Positions 43,445 to 54,054 of a stretch of DNA of 64,000 nucleotides are shown piece by piece (the first letter of the stretch is position 1; the number at the start of each line of letters is the position of its first letter). The stretch covers positions 1 to 64,000 of the forward strand of contig NZ_KB908467.1 of the NCBI RefSeq assembly GCF_000381965.1. The letters run 5' to 3'. Position numbers and translations under genes: made by a program. This stretch comes from Oceanimonas smirnovii ATCC BAA-899 (GTDB taxonomy: Bacteria > Pseudomonadota > Gammaproteobacteria > Enterobacterales > Aeromonadaceae). Under the pieces are notes generated by a model, which saw nothing but the letters and a program-made list of their open reading frames with translations, had not been told where the DNA came from and did no database searches.

Positions 43445-44215
43445 ATGTCATCCGCTATTCGTCTCTATCCGTCCAGGCCCGACAAGGTCTATGTCTACGC
43501 CACCTGCCTGGTGGATTTGTTTTCGCCCCAAAGCGGGCTGGATGCCATTCGTCTGCTGGAGCTGGCCGGGGTCGAGGTGATCTACGTGCCCAAGCAAAGC
43601 TGCTGCGGCCAGCCCGCCTATTCCTCCGGTTACGATGACGATGCCCGCACCACGGCACTCAGCCAGATGGCCCTGTTTCCCGAGCCCTGGCCGGTGATCG
43701 TGCTGTCCGGCTCCTGCGGCGGCATGATGCACCATCACTATCGCCGGCTGTTCGCCGGCAGCGAGCACGAATCCCGCGTCAATGAATTCTGTGATCGGGT
43801 CTTTGAACTCACCGAGTTTCTGGTGCACGTCTGCCGCATTCGGCTGGAAGACAAGGGCCGCGGCACGTCGGTGGTGCTGCACACCTCCTGCGCCGCCCGC
43901 CGGGAAATGAAGGTACACGTCACCGCCCGCCAGCTGCTGGGCCAGCTGGACCAGGTGGAGCTGCGCGAGCAGGCCTACGAAAGCGAATGCTGTGGCTTTG
44001 GCGGCACCTTTGCGGTGCGCCACCCGGCCATCAGCGAGGCCATGGTGCAGGACAAGACTCAGCACCTGAGCGACACCCGGGCCGACCAGCTGATCAGCGC
44101 CGACTGGGGCTGCCTGCTCAATATCAACGGCGCCCTGGAATACCAGGGCCGCACCCTCAAGGGCATGCACCTGGCCAGCTTTCTGCTGAGCCGGCTGGAG
44201 GGACGTCATGCATAA
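43445..44215 (+). CDS. lldE: L-lactate dehydrogenase complex subunit LldE (LutA)
   Basis: The 256-residue cysteine-rich-domain protein carries two CCG-type motifs, CCGQPAYSSGY near residue 55 and CCGFGGTFAVRHPAIS near residue 182, which hold Fe-S clusters and pass electrons in the LldEFG L-lactate oxidase complex. ATG 43445 is preceded by AGGAA. It overlaps lldF by eight bases. Confidence 0.93.
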   Translation: MSSAIRLYPSRPDKVYVYATCLVDLFSPQSGLDAIRLLELAGVEVIYVPKQSCCGQPAYSSGYDDDARTTALSQMALFPEPWPVIVLSGSCGGMMHHHYRRLFAGSEHESRVNEFCDRVFELTEFLVHVCRIRLEDKGRGTSVVLHTSCAARREMKVHVTARQLLGQLDQVELREQAYESECCGFGGTFAVRHPAISEAMVQDKTQHLSDTRADQLISADWGCLLNINGALEYQGRTLKGMHLASFLLSRLEGRHA

Positions 44216-45626
44216 TCAGCCCCAACACTTTCACGCCCAGGCCGAAGCGGCCCTGGCCGACCCCGAGCTGCGCGCCAACTTTCGCGGCGCCATGGATTAC
44301 CTGCGCGACAAGCGCAAAACCGCCTTTGCCGACGCCGCTGAAGAAAGCGCCATTCGCGACAGGGCCGAAGCCATTCGCCAGCGCTGCCTGAGCAAGCTGC
44401 CCGAGCTGCTGGAACGGCTGAAAAGCAACTGCATCGCCAACGGCATTCGCGTGCACTGGGCAGAGAACGCCGAGCAGGCCAACGCCATTTTCACCGACAT
44501 CATTCAGTCTCATGGCGGCACCCTGGCGGTGAAGGGCAAGTCAATGGTGAGTGAGGAAATCGAGCTCAACGACGCTATGGCGAAAGAAGGCATCACCTGC
44601 CTGGAAAGCGACATGGGCGAATATATCGTCCAGCTTGGCCGGGAAACACCGTCCCACATCATCATGCCCGCCATTCACAAGAACAAACAGCAGGTGGCCG
44701 ATCTGTTCGCCGAGCATGTACCCGGCTTTGAACACACCCTGGACGTGGACACCCTGATCCAGACCGGCCGCCGGGTGTTGCGGGAAAAATACCGCACCGC
44801 CGACGTGGGCGTGTCCGGGGTCAACTTCGCGGTGGCGGAAACCGGCACCCTCTGCCTGGTGGAAAACGAAGGCAACGGCCGCATGTGCACTACCGTGCCC
44901 GAGGTGCATATCGCCATTACCGGCATTGAAAAGGTGGTGGAATATCTGGCCGATGTGCCGCCACTGTTCAGCGCCCTCACCCGCTCCGCCACCGGACAGC
45001 TGATCACCACCTACTTCAACATGATTAGCGGCCCGCGCAAGGACGACGAGCTGGACGGCCCCAAGGAAGTGCACCTGGTGCTGCTCGACAACGGCCGCAG
45101 CCAGGCCTTTGCCGACGAGGAGCTGCGCAAGACCCTGCAGTGCATTCGCTGCGGCGCCTGCATGAACCACTGCCCGGTCTACACCCGCATCGGCGGCCAC
45201 GCCTACGGCACCGTCTACCCGGGCCCCATCGGCAAGATCATCTCGCCCCATCTGATGGGCCTGGACGCCACGCAGGACTTGCCCACAGCCTCCAGCCTGT
45301 GCGGCGCCTGCGGCGAGGTGTGCCCGGTGCGCATTCCCATTCCCGAGCTGCTGCAGCGGCTGCGCCACGAAGCCAAGCAGGATCCGCGCCCCGGTGCCCT
45401 GCCCCTGCGCGGCCAGCAGGCGGCGGCCAGCAACACCGAGGCCTTTATCTGGCGCAGCTTTGCCCTGGCCACCCGCCAGCCGGCGCTGTACCGTATGATA
45501 ACCTGGTGCGCGACCCGGCTGCGGCGGCTGATCCCGCGCAAACTTGGCCCCTGGACCCGTTGCCGCACCGCCCCCAGACCCGCCGCCCGCACCCTGCGTG
45601 AACTTATGGCCGAGAGGAACAAATAA
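44208..45626 (+). CDS. lldF: L-lactate dehydrogenase complex subunit LldF (LutB)
   Basis: The 472-residue iron-sulfur protein has an N-terminal LUD domain (about 60-300, with VSGVNFAVAETGTLCLVENEGNGR). Two 4Fe-4S motifs follow: CIRCGACMNHCPVYTRIGGH (about 310) and CGACGEVCPVRIPIPEL (about 365). It is the central electron-transfer subunit of the LldEFG complex. It overlaps lldE by eight bases, and its TAA shares one base with the lldG ATG. Confidence 0.94.
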   Translation: MHNQPQHFHAQAEAALADPELRANFRGAMDYLRDKRKTAFADAAEESAIRDRAEAIRQRCLSKLPELLERLKSNCIANGIRVHWAENAEQANAIFTDIIQSHGGTLAVKGKSMVSEEIELNDAMAKEGITCLESDMGEYIVQLGRETPSHIIMPAIHKNKQQVADLFAEHVPGFEHTLDVDTLIQTGRRVLREKYRTADVGVSGVNFAVAETGTLCLVENEGNGRMCTTVPEVHIAITGIEKVVEYLADVPPLFSALTRSATGQLITTYFNMISGPRKDDELDGPKEVHLVLLDNGRSQAFADEELRKTLQCIRCGACMNHCPVYTRIGGHAYGTVYPGPIGKIISPHLMGLDATQDLPTASSLCGACGEVCPVRIPIPELLQRLRHEAKQDPRPGALPLRGQQAAASNTEAFIWRSFALATRQPALYRMITWCATRLRRLIPRKLGPWTRCRTAPRPAARTLRELMAERNK

Positions 45627-46279
45627 TGTCAACCGCCCGAACCGCCATTCTCGACCGGCTGCGCCGGGTCAATGCGCTGCCACTCAACGCCCCGGAGCCG
45701 GACTACCCCATCTGGAACGACACCGACGCCGACACCATGCTGGCCCGGCTCACCGGCCTGCTGGAACAAAACCATGCCGAGGTGCTGCGCCTGCCCCGCA
45801 CCGCCCTGGTGACCACACTGCGGGAGCGGCTGGCGCAGGCCGGCATCAAACGGGTGGCCACCGGCACCGGCGGCGAATTTTTTGACGAGATCACGCTAGC
45901 ATTGAACGGCACCGCCGAGCGGGTGTGCTTTGATCGCCCGCTGGAAGAGTGGAAGGACGAGCTGTTCAATACCATTGATGCCGGCATCACCGGCTGCCAC
46001 GGCGCCATTGCCGCCAGCGGCAGCCTGGTGCTGTGGCCGGGGCCGGAGGAGCCGCGCACCCTGTCGCTGGTACCGCCCCATCACATTGCCATTCTGAAGG
46101 CGTCCACCCTGCACCCCAACCTGCCGGCCATGATGACGGATGAGGGCTGGAGCCGGGGCATGCCCACCAACCTGCTGCTGGTATCGGGCCCGTCCAAGAC
46201 CGCCGACATCCAGCAAACCCTGGCCTACGGTGCCCACGGCCCCAGCGCCCTGACGGTACTGATCCTGGAGGATGCCTGA
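45626..46279 (+). CDS. lldG: L-lactate dehydrogenase complex subunit LldG (LutC)
   Basis: The 217-residue LUD-domain protein is the third subunit of the L-lactate oxidising complex. GITGCHGAIAASGSLVLWPGPEEPRTLSLVPPHHIAIL and SGPSKTADIQQTLAYGAHGPSAL are the conserved nucleotide-binding-like blocks. It is coupled to both neighbours by one-base overlaps of stop and start. Confidence 0.92.
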   Translation: MSTARTAILDRLRRVNALPLNAPEPDYPIWNDTDADTMLARLTGLLEQNHAEVLRLPRTALVTTLRERLAQAGIKRVATGTGGEFFDEITLALNGTAERVCFDRPLEEWKDELFNTIDAGITGCHGAIAASGSLVLWPGPEEPRTLSLVPPHHIAILKASTLHPNLPAMMTDEGWSRGMPTNLLLVSGPSKTADIQQTLAYGAHGPSALTVLILEDA

Positions 46280-49119
46280 TGGAGGCCCGCTACCAGCGGC
46301 TGGCCGACGAGCTGGCCACCTTTCTGCCCAGTGAGCGCATCATCAGCGATCCGTCCCTGTGCCTGGCCTATGGCACCGACGCCAGCTTTTACCGGCTGCT
46401 GCCCAAACTGGTGCTGCGGCTGGCAAGCCAAGACGAAGTGGTGCGCGTGCTGGCGGCCTGCCGGCAACACCGCCTTCACTGCACCTTTCGCGCCGCCGGC
46501 ACCAGTCTGTCGGGCCAGGCGGTGTCCGATTCGGTGCTGATCACCCTCACCGACGACTGGCGCGGCCACCGCATCGAGGACGAGGGCGGGCGCATTGCCC
46601 TGCAGCCCGGGGTGATCGGTGCCGACGCCAACCGCTACCTGACGCCCTACGGCCGTAAAATCGGCCCGGATCCGGCCTCCATCAACAGCTGCAAGATCGG
46701 CGGCATCGCCGCCAACAATGCCTCCGGCATGTGCTGCGGTACGGCCCAGAACTCCTACCGCACCCTGCACGGCCTTAAGCTGATACTGGCCGACGGCACG
46801 CAACTGGACACCGTGAATGCCGACAGCCGGGCCCGCTTTGCCGAGCAGAAACCCGAGCTGCTGGCCGGCCTCAAGCAGCTGAGCGAGGAGGTGAAGGCCA
46901 ATCCTGAGCTGAGCGAGCGCATTCGCCACAAGTACCGGCTGAAAAACACCACCGGCTACAGCCTGAACGCCCTGGTCGACTTTGACGACCCGTTCGACAT
47001 GCTGGCCCACCTGATGATTGGCTCGGAAGGCACCCTCGGCTTTATGGCCGAGGTCAGCTATCACACAGTGCCGGATCATCCCTTCAAGGCGTCCTGCCTG
47101 CTGGTGTATGCGGACATCGAAACCACCTGCCGGGCGGTGACCGCCCTGGCCGAGACCCAGGTGGCGGCGGTGGAGCTGATGGACGGCCGGGCCCTGGCCT
47201 CCATCGCCGACAAGCCGGGCATGCCCGGGTTTGTGGCCGAGCTGGATGGGGAAGCCGCCGCCCTGCTGGTGGAGGTGCACGGCACCAGCGAGGCGGAGCT
47301 GCTGGACAAATGCGTGCAGGCCATGGCCGCGGTCACCCCCTTTGCACGCTGCAACGAAGTCGCCTTCACCCAGGATAAGGCCACCTGCGCCACCCTCTGG
47401 GGCATGCGCAAGGGCATGTTTCCGGCGGTGGGCGCGGTGCGGGAAACCGGCACCACCGTCATCATCGAGGACGTGGCCTTTCCGGTGGAAGAGCTGGCCC
47501 CGGCGGTGCGCAAGCTCACCGCCCTGTTTGAGCGCTTTGGCTACCATGAGGCCATCATCTTCGGCCATGCCCTGGCCGGCAACCTGCACTTTGTGTTCAC
47601 CCAGGGGTTTGATTCCCAGGCCGAGCTGGACCGTTACGGCGGCTTTATGGACGCCGTGGCCCAGCTGGTGGCGGTGGACTACGGCGGCTCGCTCAAGGCC
47701 GAGCACGGCACCGGCCGCAACATGGCTCCCTATGTGGAGCTGGAATGGGGCAAGGACGGCTACGCCCTGATGCAGCGCATCAAGGCGTTGTTCGACCCGG
47801 AGGGCCTGCTCAACCCCGGCGTTATCCTCAACGACGACCACCAGGCCCACCTGAAGGATCTCAAACCCCTGCCCGCCGCCGACGAGCTGGTCGACAAATG
47901 CATTGAATGCGGCTTTTGCGAGGCGGTGTGTCCGTCCCGGGATCTCAGCCTGACTCCGCGCCAGCGCATCGTGCTGTTTCGCGAGCTGAGCCGCCGGGCC
48001 GCCACCGGTGAGCAACTCACCGACTCACTGCAAACCGTGTTCGATAAACAGGGGGTGGACACCTGCGCCGCCACCGGTCTGTGCGCCCAGCGCTGCCCGG
48101 TGGGCATCAATACCGGCGATCTGGTGCGCCAGCTGCGCACCGCCCGTTACCAGAAATTCGAGCCCATCGCCCGCTGGACCGCCGGCCACTTCACCGCCAC
48201 CACCAAAGCCGTGACGCTGGGGCTGAACGCCGCCAGCCTGAGCCGCAAACTGCTGGGTGCAAACACCCTGACCCGGCTGAATGCCGGATTACGCAAGGCG
48301 AGCAAAAACCGGGTACCGCTGTGGCTGCCGGAAACCCCGGCCGCCAATCCGCACCGGCCCAGGGCAGGCGGCACAGGTCCGGACAAGGTGGTGTATTTTC
48401 CGTCCTGCGCCAGCCGCACGCTGGGGCAGTCACCGGGCGCGAAAGACACCCGCTCCCTTACCGAAGTCACCCTAGCGGTGCTGGAGAAGGCAGGTTTTGA
48501 AGTGATCCTGCCCGACTCGCTGAACAACCTGTGCTGCGGCATGCCTTATCAAAGCAAGGGCATGGCGGCACTGGCCGACAACAAGGCCGCCGAGCTGGAG
48601 GCCCGCTTGTGGCAGGCCAGCGAACAGGGCCGCTGGCCGGTGCTGATGGACACCAGCCCCTGCGCCAAACGCAGCCAGGAAACCGGCCGCCTGCCGCTGC
48701 AGGTGTTTGAGCCGGTGCAGTTTGTGCTGGAGCACGCCCTGGAGCGGATGGCGATCAAGCCGGTGGAGGAAACCGTGATGCTGCACATTACCTGCAGCAG
48801 CCGGCGCATGGGGCTGGCCGATGCCATGCTGGCGCTGGTCCGGCGCTGCGCCAGGGAGGTGGTGGTGCCGGAGCACATCGAATGCTGCGGCTTTGCCGGC
48901 GACAAGGGCTTTACCACGCCGGAGCTGAACGCCGCCGCCCTCAGGCCGCTGCGGCAACAGGTGCCTGCCGGCTGCACCCGGGGCGTGAGCAACAGCCGCA
49001 CCTGCGAGCTGGGCCTCAGCCATCACAGTGGCATTCACTACGAGTCCATTCTCTATCTGGTGGACGAAGCCAGTTGTAGCAAAAACCTGAGTGATCCGGC
49101 CCGGATTATTTCGGAATAA
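46279..49119 (+). CDS. FAD/Fe-S D-lactate dehydrogenase (Dld-II type)
   Basis: This 946-residue flavin and iron-sulfur enzyme is predicted to oxidise D-lactate to pyruvate at the membrane. An N-terminal FAD-binding domain (about 35-270) has TFRAAGTSLSGQAVSDSVL and IGGIAANNASGMCCGT. An FAD-oxidase C-terminal domain (about 270-520) has EHGTGRNMAPYVELEWG. Fe-S motifs are CIECGFCEAVCPSRDL (about 540) and CAATGLCAQRCPVGINTGDL (about 595). CCG motifs lie near 752 (CCGMPYQSKGM) and 868 (CCGFAGDKGF). The architecture matches the second D-lactate dehydrogenase found with lldEFG in Shewanella. It is the last gene of the operon. Confidence 0.92.
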   Translation: MEARYQRLADELATFLPSERIISDPSLCLAYGTDASFYRLLPKLVLRLASQDEVVRVLAACRQHRLHCTFRAAGTSLSGQAVSDSVLITLTDDWRGHRIEDEGGRIALQPGVIGADANRYLTPYGRKIGPDPASINSCKIGGIAANNASGMCCGTAQNSYRTLHGLKLILADGTQLDTVNADSRARFAEQKPELLAGLKQLSEEVKANPELSERIRHKYRLKNTTGYSLNALVDFDDPFDMLAHLMIGSEGTLGFMAEVSYHTVPDHPFKASCLLVYADIETTCRAVTALAETQVAAVELMDGRALASIADKPGMPGFVAELDGEAAALLVEVHGTSEAELLDKCVQAMAAVTPFARCNEVAFTQDKATCATLWGMRKGMFPAVGAVRETGTTVIIEDVAFPVEELAPAVRKLTALFERFGYHEAIIFGHALAGNLHFVFTQGFDSQAELDRYGGFMDAVAQLVAVDYGGSLKAEHGTGRNMAPYVELEWGKDGYALMQRIKALFDPEGLLNPGVILNDDHQAHLKDLKPLPAADELVDKCIECGFCEAVCPSRDLSLTPRQRIVLFRELSRRAATGEQLTDSLQTVFDKQGVDTCAATGLCAQRCPVGINTGDLVRQLRTARYQKFEPIARWTAGHFTATTKAVTLGLNAASLSRKLLGANTLTRLNAGLRKASKNRVPLWLPETPAANPHRPRAGGTGPDKVVYFPSCASRTLGQSPGAKDTRSLTEVTLAVLEKAGFEVILPDSLNNLCCGMPYQSKGMAALADNKAAELEARLWQASEQGRWPVLMDTSPCAKRSQETGRLPLQVFEPVQFVLEHALERMAIKPVEETVMLHITCSSRRMGLADAMLALVRRCAREVVVPEHIECCGFAGDKGFTTPELNAAALRPLRQQVPAGCTRGVSNSRTCELGLSHHSGIHYESILYLVDEASCSKNLSDPARIISE

Positions 49120-49200
49120 CAAAAATAAGCGGTTTACAAAATCAAGACAGACGGTAATGTCTGGTTTTTAACACTCAGCTGAACTGGAAAGGAAGTATAA

Positions 49201-49551
49201 ATGACTATTGAACGTCAGCAGGTTGGCCAGCGCATGAGCCGCATCGTCAAGCATAACGGCATCATCTATCTGTGCGGCCAGGTATGCAAGGATGCCACTC
49301 AGGATATTACCGGCCAGACAACCACCATGCTGGAAAAAGTGGACGAGCTGCTGAAAGAAGCCGGATCCGACCGCGAACATATGCTCTCTGCCACTATTTA
49401 TGTAAAAACCATGGCCGACTTTGCCGGCATGAACGCAGTGTGGGATGCCTGGGTGCCGGAAGGTCATGCACCTGCCCGGGCCTGCGTGGAAGCCGCCATG
49501 GCCCGCCCCGAGCTGCTGGTGGAAATATCGGTAGTGGCTACCGAAATCTGA
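49201..49551 (+). CDS. Rid-family protein (YoaB-like)
   Basis: The 116-residue small trimeric-type protein of the YjgF/YER057c/UK114 family has the conserved arginine in [20 protein letters not shown] and the block [13 protein letters not shown]-like [20 protein letters not shown]. Close RidA members hydrolyse reactive enamine/imine intermediates; this subgroup resembles E. coli YoaB, whose substrate is less clear. It lies 81 bases after the lactate operon with its own ribosome site (GGAAAGGAAG) and terminator, so it may be separately expressed. Confidence 0.85.
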   Translation: MTIERQQVGQRMSRIVKHNGIIYLCGQVCKDATQDITGQTTTMLEKVDELLKEAGSDREHMLSATIYVKTMADFAGMNAVWDAWVPEGHAPARACVEAAMARPELLVEISVVATEI

Positions 49552-49575
49552 GACAGACTGAATAGCATATACTCA

Positions 49576-49602
49576 AAGGCCTGCCATTAACCGGCAGGCC
49601 TT
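49576..49602. terminator. Terminator between the Rid gene and the convergent GH3 gene
   Basis: AAGGCCTGCC, loop ATTAACC with GGCAGGCCTT, a 10-base GC-rich stem 25 bases after the Rid stop. The T tail is short on both strands. Confidence 0.7.
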
Positions 49603-49649
49603 AAATCCATGCAGCTATTTTGCCTGATTACTGTACATCTCCTTGGTAC

Positions 49650-52166
49650 TTACTCCCTGTCCTTGCCTGGACTGGAGGCTGATTTTCCTACCTGCGGAAA
49701 TGAGATGCCGATACGTCTTGTCAGCGGAGTGTCGGCTGATGACCCGCCTACAAATACCTGATAGGGACCATTAACCTCCCTCCAGTTACCATAAGCCCAT
49801 TTAGTCAACTCTGCGGGATAGTCCGGCTCAAAGTAGGAAAAGGGGTGGTTGGAGGCACCAGCGTCCACCATGATACTGACACGCTCACTTTCACCCGGTT
49901 CCAGAAATACTTTTTTGAAGCCTACCAACCGCTTGGACGGCTGCTGAGCCTGTTTGGGCAACTTGAGATATACCTGGGATGCCTCACCACCAAACCGGCT
50001 TCCTGTGTTGGTCACGGTATATTCCACCGTCAGTACCGGTATCAGCCCGGAGAGCTTTTGCATGGCAGAGGCTGGTTTGCCCTGGCCCTGAGGCATCAAA
50101 GGACCGTACTCACGCCGGAATGCCTTGCTCAAAGTCAGATCACTGTATTCAAACCGGGTATAGGATAGGCCATGTCCAAAAGGAAATACCGGGGTCACAC
50201 CATTAGCCTCATACCAGCGGTAGCCCATTTCCAGCCCCTCGGTGTAATGACTCACCAACTGGTCACTGCCATCACCAAAGACGCCATTTTGCGGAAAGCC
50301 CTTGCCGCCGGGCAAACCGTTTTCTTCCCGCAAACCGGGATACTGTGCCTCAGTGGCAAAGGCGGCTTCACGCGCACTGTTAGGAAAGGTTACCGGCAGC
50401 TTGCCTGACGGATTGAGTGCGCCAAACAGCATGTCGGCCATAATGTCACCGTCTTCCTGACCGGGAAACCAGGCAGCAAACAGGGCAGGTACATTATCCA
50501 GCCAGTCCATCAGAATGCCGGAAGCGCTATACAGCACCACCACATTATTGGGATTAACGGCTGATACACGGCGTACCAGTTCATCCTGCCGTACCTGGTC
50601 GCCGTTGCATTCGGGCTCTTCCACCGGCGGAGGCGGCACAACCGCCAGCAGCCTCAGACCCGAATCGGACGGCTCTTCCGGATCGCCGCCGCCATTGCCA
50701 TCGTCACCACTTACACACAGAGTGGGCAGTATCAGGCTTTGCAGATCACGGGTTTCCCGTGGGTTGGTACCCACCATCAACACGACTATGTCTGACTCCT
50801 GGGCCAGCGCCACCGCTGCATCAATATCGACCCCATTGTGGTAGCTCACACTGGAAACGTATTTTTCCAGCCCGGTTTGGGGAGAGATTGTAAAGAACGG
50901 CACTACTGTCGTCAGCCCCTGCCGGCTCAGGTTGCGCGGCGGCATGGTGGCCCGGCCGGCAAACCAGGGATGGCCGATAAGGGCGATGGCAGGATCACTG
51001 GCAGCATTTAGCGGCAGAAAGTTTCCCTCGTTTTTCAACAGAGTAATCCCCCCTTCTGCCAGCGCCCTGGCTTTGGCAGCATTAACGCTTAAATCTGGTT
51101 CCAGAAACACATCAAAAGGGTTATCAAACTGGCCAAACTCAGACATTTTTACATAACGGGGCCGCAGGGCCGCGTCGATGTCCGCCTCAGTGATCTCGCC
51201 TTTTTCAATGGCAGCCTTGATACTGGCCTCGGAATAAAACAGCGGTTCTGAATCCAGCTCATAGCCCACCCCGGCCTTCAGCGCCTTGACCGTACTGTGC
51301 ATGGCACGACGATCACTTTCTACCCAGCCGTCAAAACCCCAGCGCTGGCGCAGGGTCTTGACCAGCACATCGTGGCTGTCGCAGATATAGTCGGAATCAT
51401 TCAGGTAGGGAAAGGCGCACATGATGGATGCCGGCCTGGCATCGCGCACAGCCATTTCAAAAGGCAGAAAGTACAGCTCGTGCATGGCCCGGCTGGGAAT
51501 TCGTACCCCTGCGGTCCAGCGCTCAAAGTCGTATTCATGCTCATTACCCATAAAATGCTTGGGCTGGGCCTGCACCCCCTGATCCTGAATGCCTCGAATC
51601 TGGGCAGAGCCAATCACTCCTGCCAGAAAGGGATCCTCTCCGGGATACTCTTGCCCACGGCCTGCATAAGGAGAACGAATAAGGTTCAGGCCGGGTCCCA
51701 GCAGTACCTGACTGGCAAAAGTGTAAGCTTCATCGCCCACCACTTCGCCCCAGCCATACACCAGCTCTGGATCAAAGCTGGCGGCCGCCAGGGTCATGGA
51801 CGGGCCCGCTGTTCTGACCGGCTCAGGCACACAGGAACCGCCACGAATACCGTTACCACCGTTGATTTCCCGAAAATTGGGAATACCCAGCTCCGGAATA
51901 CCGGTGATATGCCGGCCCAGGGAAGTAAAACCACAGGTGGCAGCGCTATTGCCCTGGCCCTGATAGATACCTGACGGCAGAGCGTTTTCATCTGGCTTAT
52001 TGGATATCTGCTGAATTTTCTGCTCGAGCGTCATATCTGCGAGCAAGGCATCCGCAAAAACTTCGTGAGGGTTGGGTTCGGCTGCAACGCCGCAGGAAAG
52101 CAGGATGGCGGCCAGCACAGATAATCTGATTCTGGTGTCGCCACAATAATGTGAAGAAACAATCAT
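49650..52166 (-). CDS. Secreted glycoside hydrolase family 3 beta-glucosidase-like protein
   Basis: The 838-residue exported GH3 enzyme has an N-terminal signal (IRLSVLAAILLSCGVAAEP) that could be cleaved after VAA or processed as a lipoprotein at the SC cysteine. The N-terminal barrel (about 35-330) contains QAQPKHFMGNEHEYDFER, the Lys-His pair, and GFDGWVESDRRAMHS, where the Asp (about 285) is the predicted nucleophile. The alpha/beta sandwich (about 375-640) has NEGNFLPL. A fibronectin-III-like domain ends the protein. An extra segment of about 35 residues bounded by Cys 484 and Cys 520 interrupts the sandwich. ATG 52166 has GGGAG eight bases upstream. Substrate unknown; candidate type II secretion cargo. 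Confidence 0.87.
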   Translation of the reverse strand: MIVSSHYCGDTRIRLSVLAAILLSCGVAAEPNPHEVFADALLADMTLEQKIQQISNKPDENALPSGIYQGQGNSAATCGFTSLGRHITGIPELGIPNFREINGGNGIRGGSCVPEPVRTAGPSMTLAAASFDPELVYGWGEVVGDEAYTFASQVLLGPGLNLIRSPYAGRGQEYPGEDPFLAGVIGSAQIRGIQDQGVQAQPKHFMGNEHEYDFERWTAGVRIPSRAMHELYFLPFEMAVRDARPASIMCAFPYLNDSDYICDSHDVLVKTLRQRWGFDGWVESDRRAMHSTVKALKAGVGYELDSEPLFYSEASIKAAIEKGEITEADIDAALRPRYVKMSEFGQFDNPFDVFLEPDLSVNAAKARALAEGGITLLKNEGNFLPLNAASDPAIALIGHPWFAGRATMPPRNLSRQGLTTVVPFFTISPQTGLEKYVSSVSYHNGVDIDAAVALAQESDIVVLMVGTNPRETRDLQSLILPTLCVSGDDGNGGGDPEEPSDSGLRLLAVVPPPPVEEPECNGDQVRQDELVRRVSAVNPNNVVVLYSASGILMDWLDNVPALFAAWFPGQEDGDIMADMLFGALNPSGKLPVTFPNSAREAAFATEAQYPGLREENGLPGGKGFPQNGVFGDGSDQLVSHYTEGLEMGYRWYEANGVTPVFPFGHGLSYTRFEYSDLTLSKAFRREYGPLMPQGQGKPASAMQKLSGLIPVLTVEYTVTNTGSRFGGEASQVYLKLPKQAQQPSKRLVGFKKVFLEPGESERVSIMVDAGASNHPFSYFEPDYPAELTKWAYGNWREVNGPYQVFVGGSSADTPLTRRIGISFPQVGKSASSPGKDRE

Positions 52167-52473
52167 GGTCATGTCTCCCATCTACCACTTGGGACATATG
52201 CGGACCATTCCCTGTCCAGACAAACAAAGAAACATTGCTTCAAAGGCGAGTGCGGCGCATCGCACTAATAAGATAAGTAATATCGCAACATCAAAAAGGC
52301 CCGGCCTTTCTGATTCTCGAAGCAAAACCGGCAGGCCGAAAGCGGGCATACCGAACTACAGAGCTCGATTAAAAAGCATAGTCGCCGCACAAGGCAGCGT
52401 GCAAAAAACAGAGAAAAAATAAAAGCCCGGTCTGCCGGGCCTTTAGACGTTACGCTGGTGAGGGGGGGTCGTG
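52167..52473. other. Intergenic region between gdhA and the GH3 gene
   Basis: The 307-base non-coding gap holds the gdhA terminator (52421-52444) and the upstream region of the GH3 gene. A small dyad AGTGCG-N6-CGCACT lies at 52249-52266, a possible operator for the GH3 gene. I could not identify a convincing promoter or any gene. Confidence 0.5.
52421..52444 (-). terminator. Rho-independent terminator of gdhA
   Basis: On the minus strand AAAGGCCCGGCAGACCGGGC is followed by TTTTATTTTTTC, about 30 bases after the gdhA stop. Confidence 0.87.
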
Positions 52474-53856
<1,383 letters not shown>

Positions 53857-54020
53857 CTATCGGGGTTGCATCTTTACGAGACCCCGTACTATTGAAATAT
53901 GGCTCCGCTCTCGGGTCAATGACTAATTTTCAAATACATATACTAAAAAGAAGAATATTTATGCTCTCTTAGAACTTTGAGGCAGATCACACCCTGCTGA
54001 CACCGCTCTGACAAGCGGTC

Positions 54021-54038
54021 TATGCTTGTACAAGCATA
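54021..54038. promoter_or_regulatory. 18-base perfect palindrome before gspE
   Basis: TATGCTTGTACAAGCATA is fully self-complementary and lies 16 bases before the gspE start, next to the ribosome site AAGAGG. A second, imperfectly spaced dyad ACCGCT-N6-AGCGGT lies just upstream at 54002-54019 or so. Such a site at the head of the secretion operon is a likely operator for an unidentified dimeric regulator, or it could fold in the mRNA. The regulator is not in the window. Confidence 0.6.
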
Positions 54039-54054
54039 CCAAGAGGCAAACGAT

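Noticed and set aside
46225-48015. Long open frame antisense to lldG/D-lactate dehydrogenase (596 codons)
   Set aside because: Same reason: it is fully opposite a well-supported gene with conserved motifs, and its composition is typical of a GC-rich antisense frame.
49201-49551. Rid-family gene as a member of the lactate operon
   Set aside because: An 81-base gap, its own ribosome site and terminator, and no overlap, unlike the tightly coupled upstream genes; left as unlinked.
52165-52422. 85-codon open frame in the gap between gdhA and the GH3 gene
   Set aside because: It begins opposite the GH3 start, lacks a ribosome site, and its basic composition resembles translated non-coding sequence.
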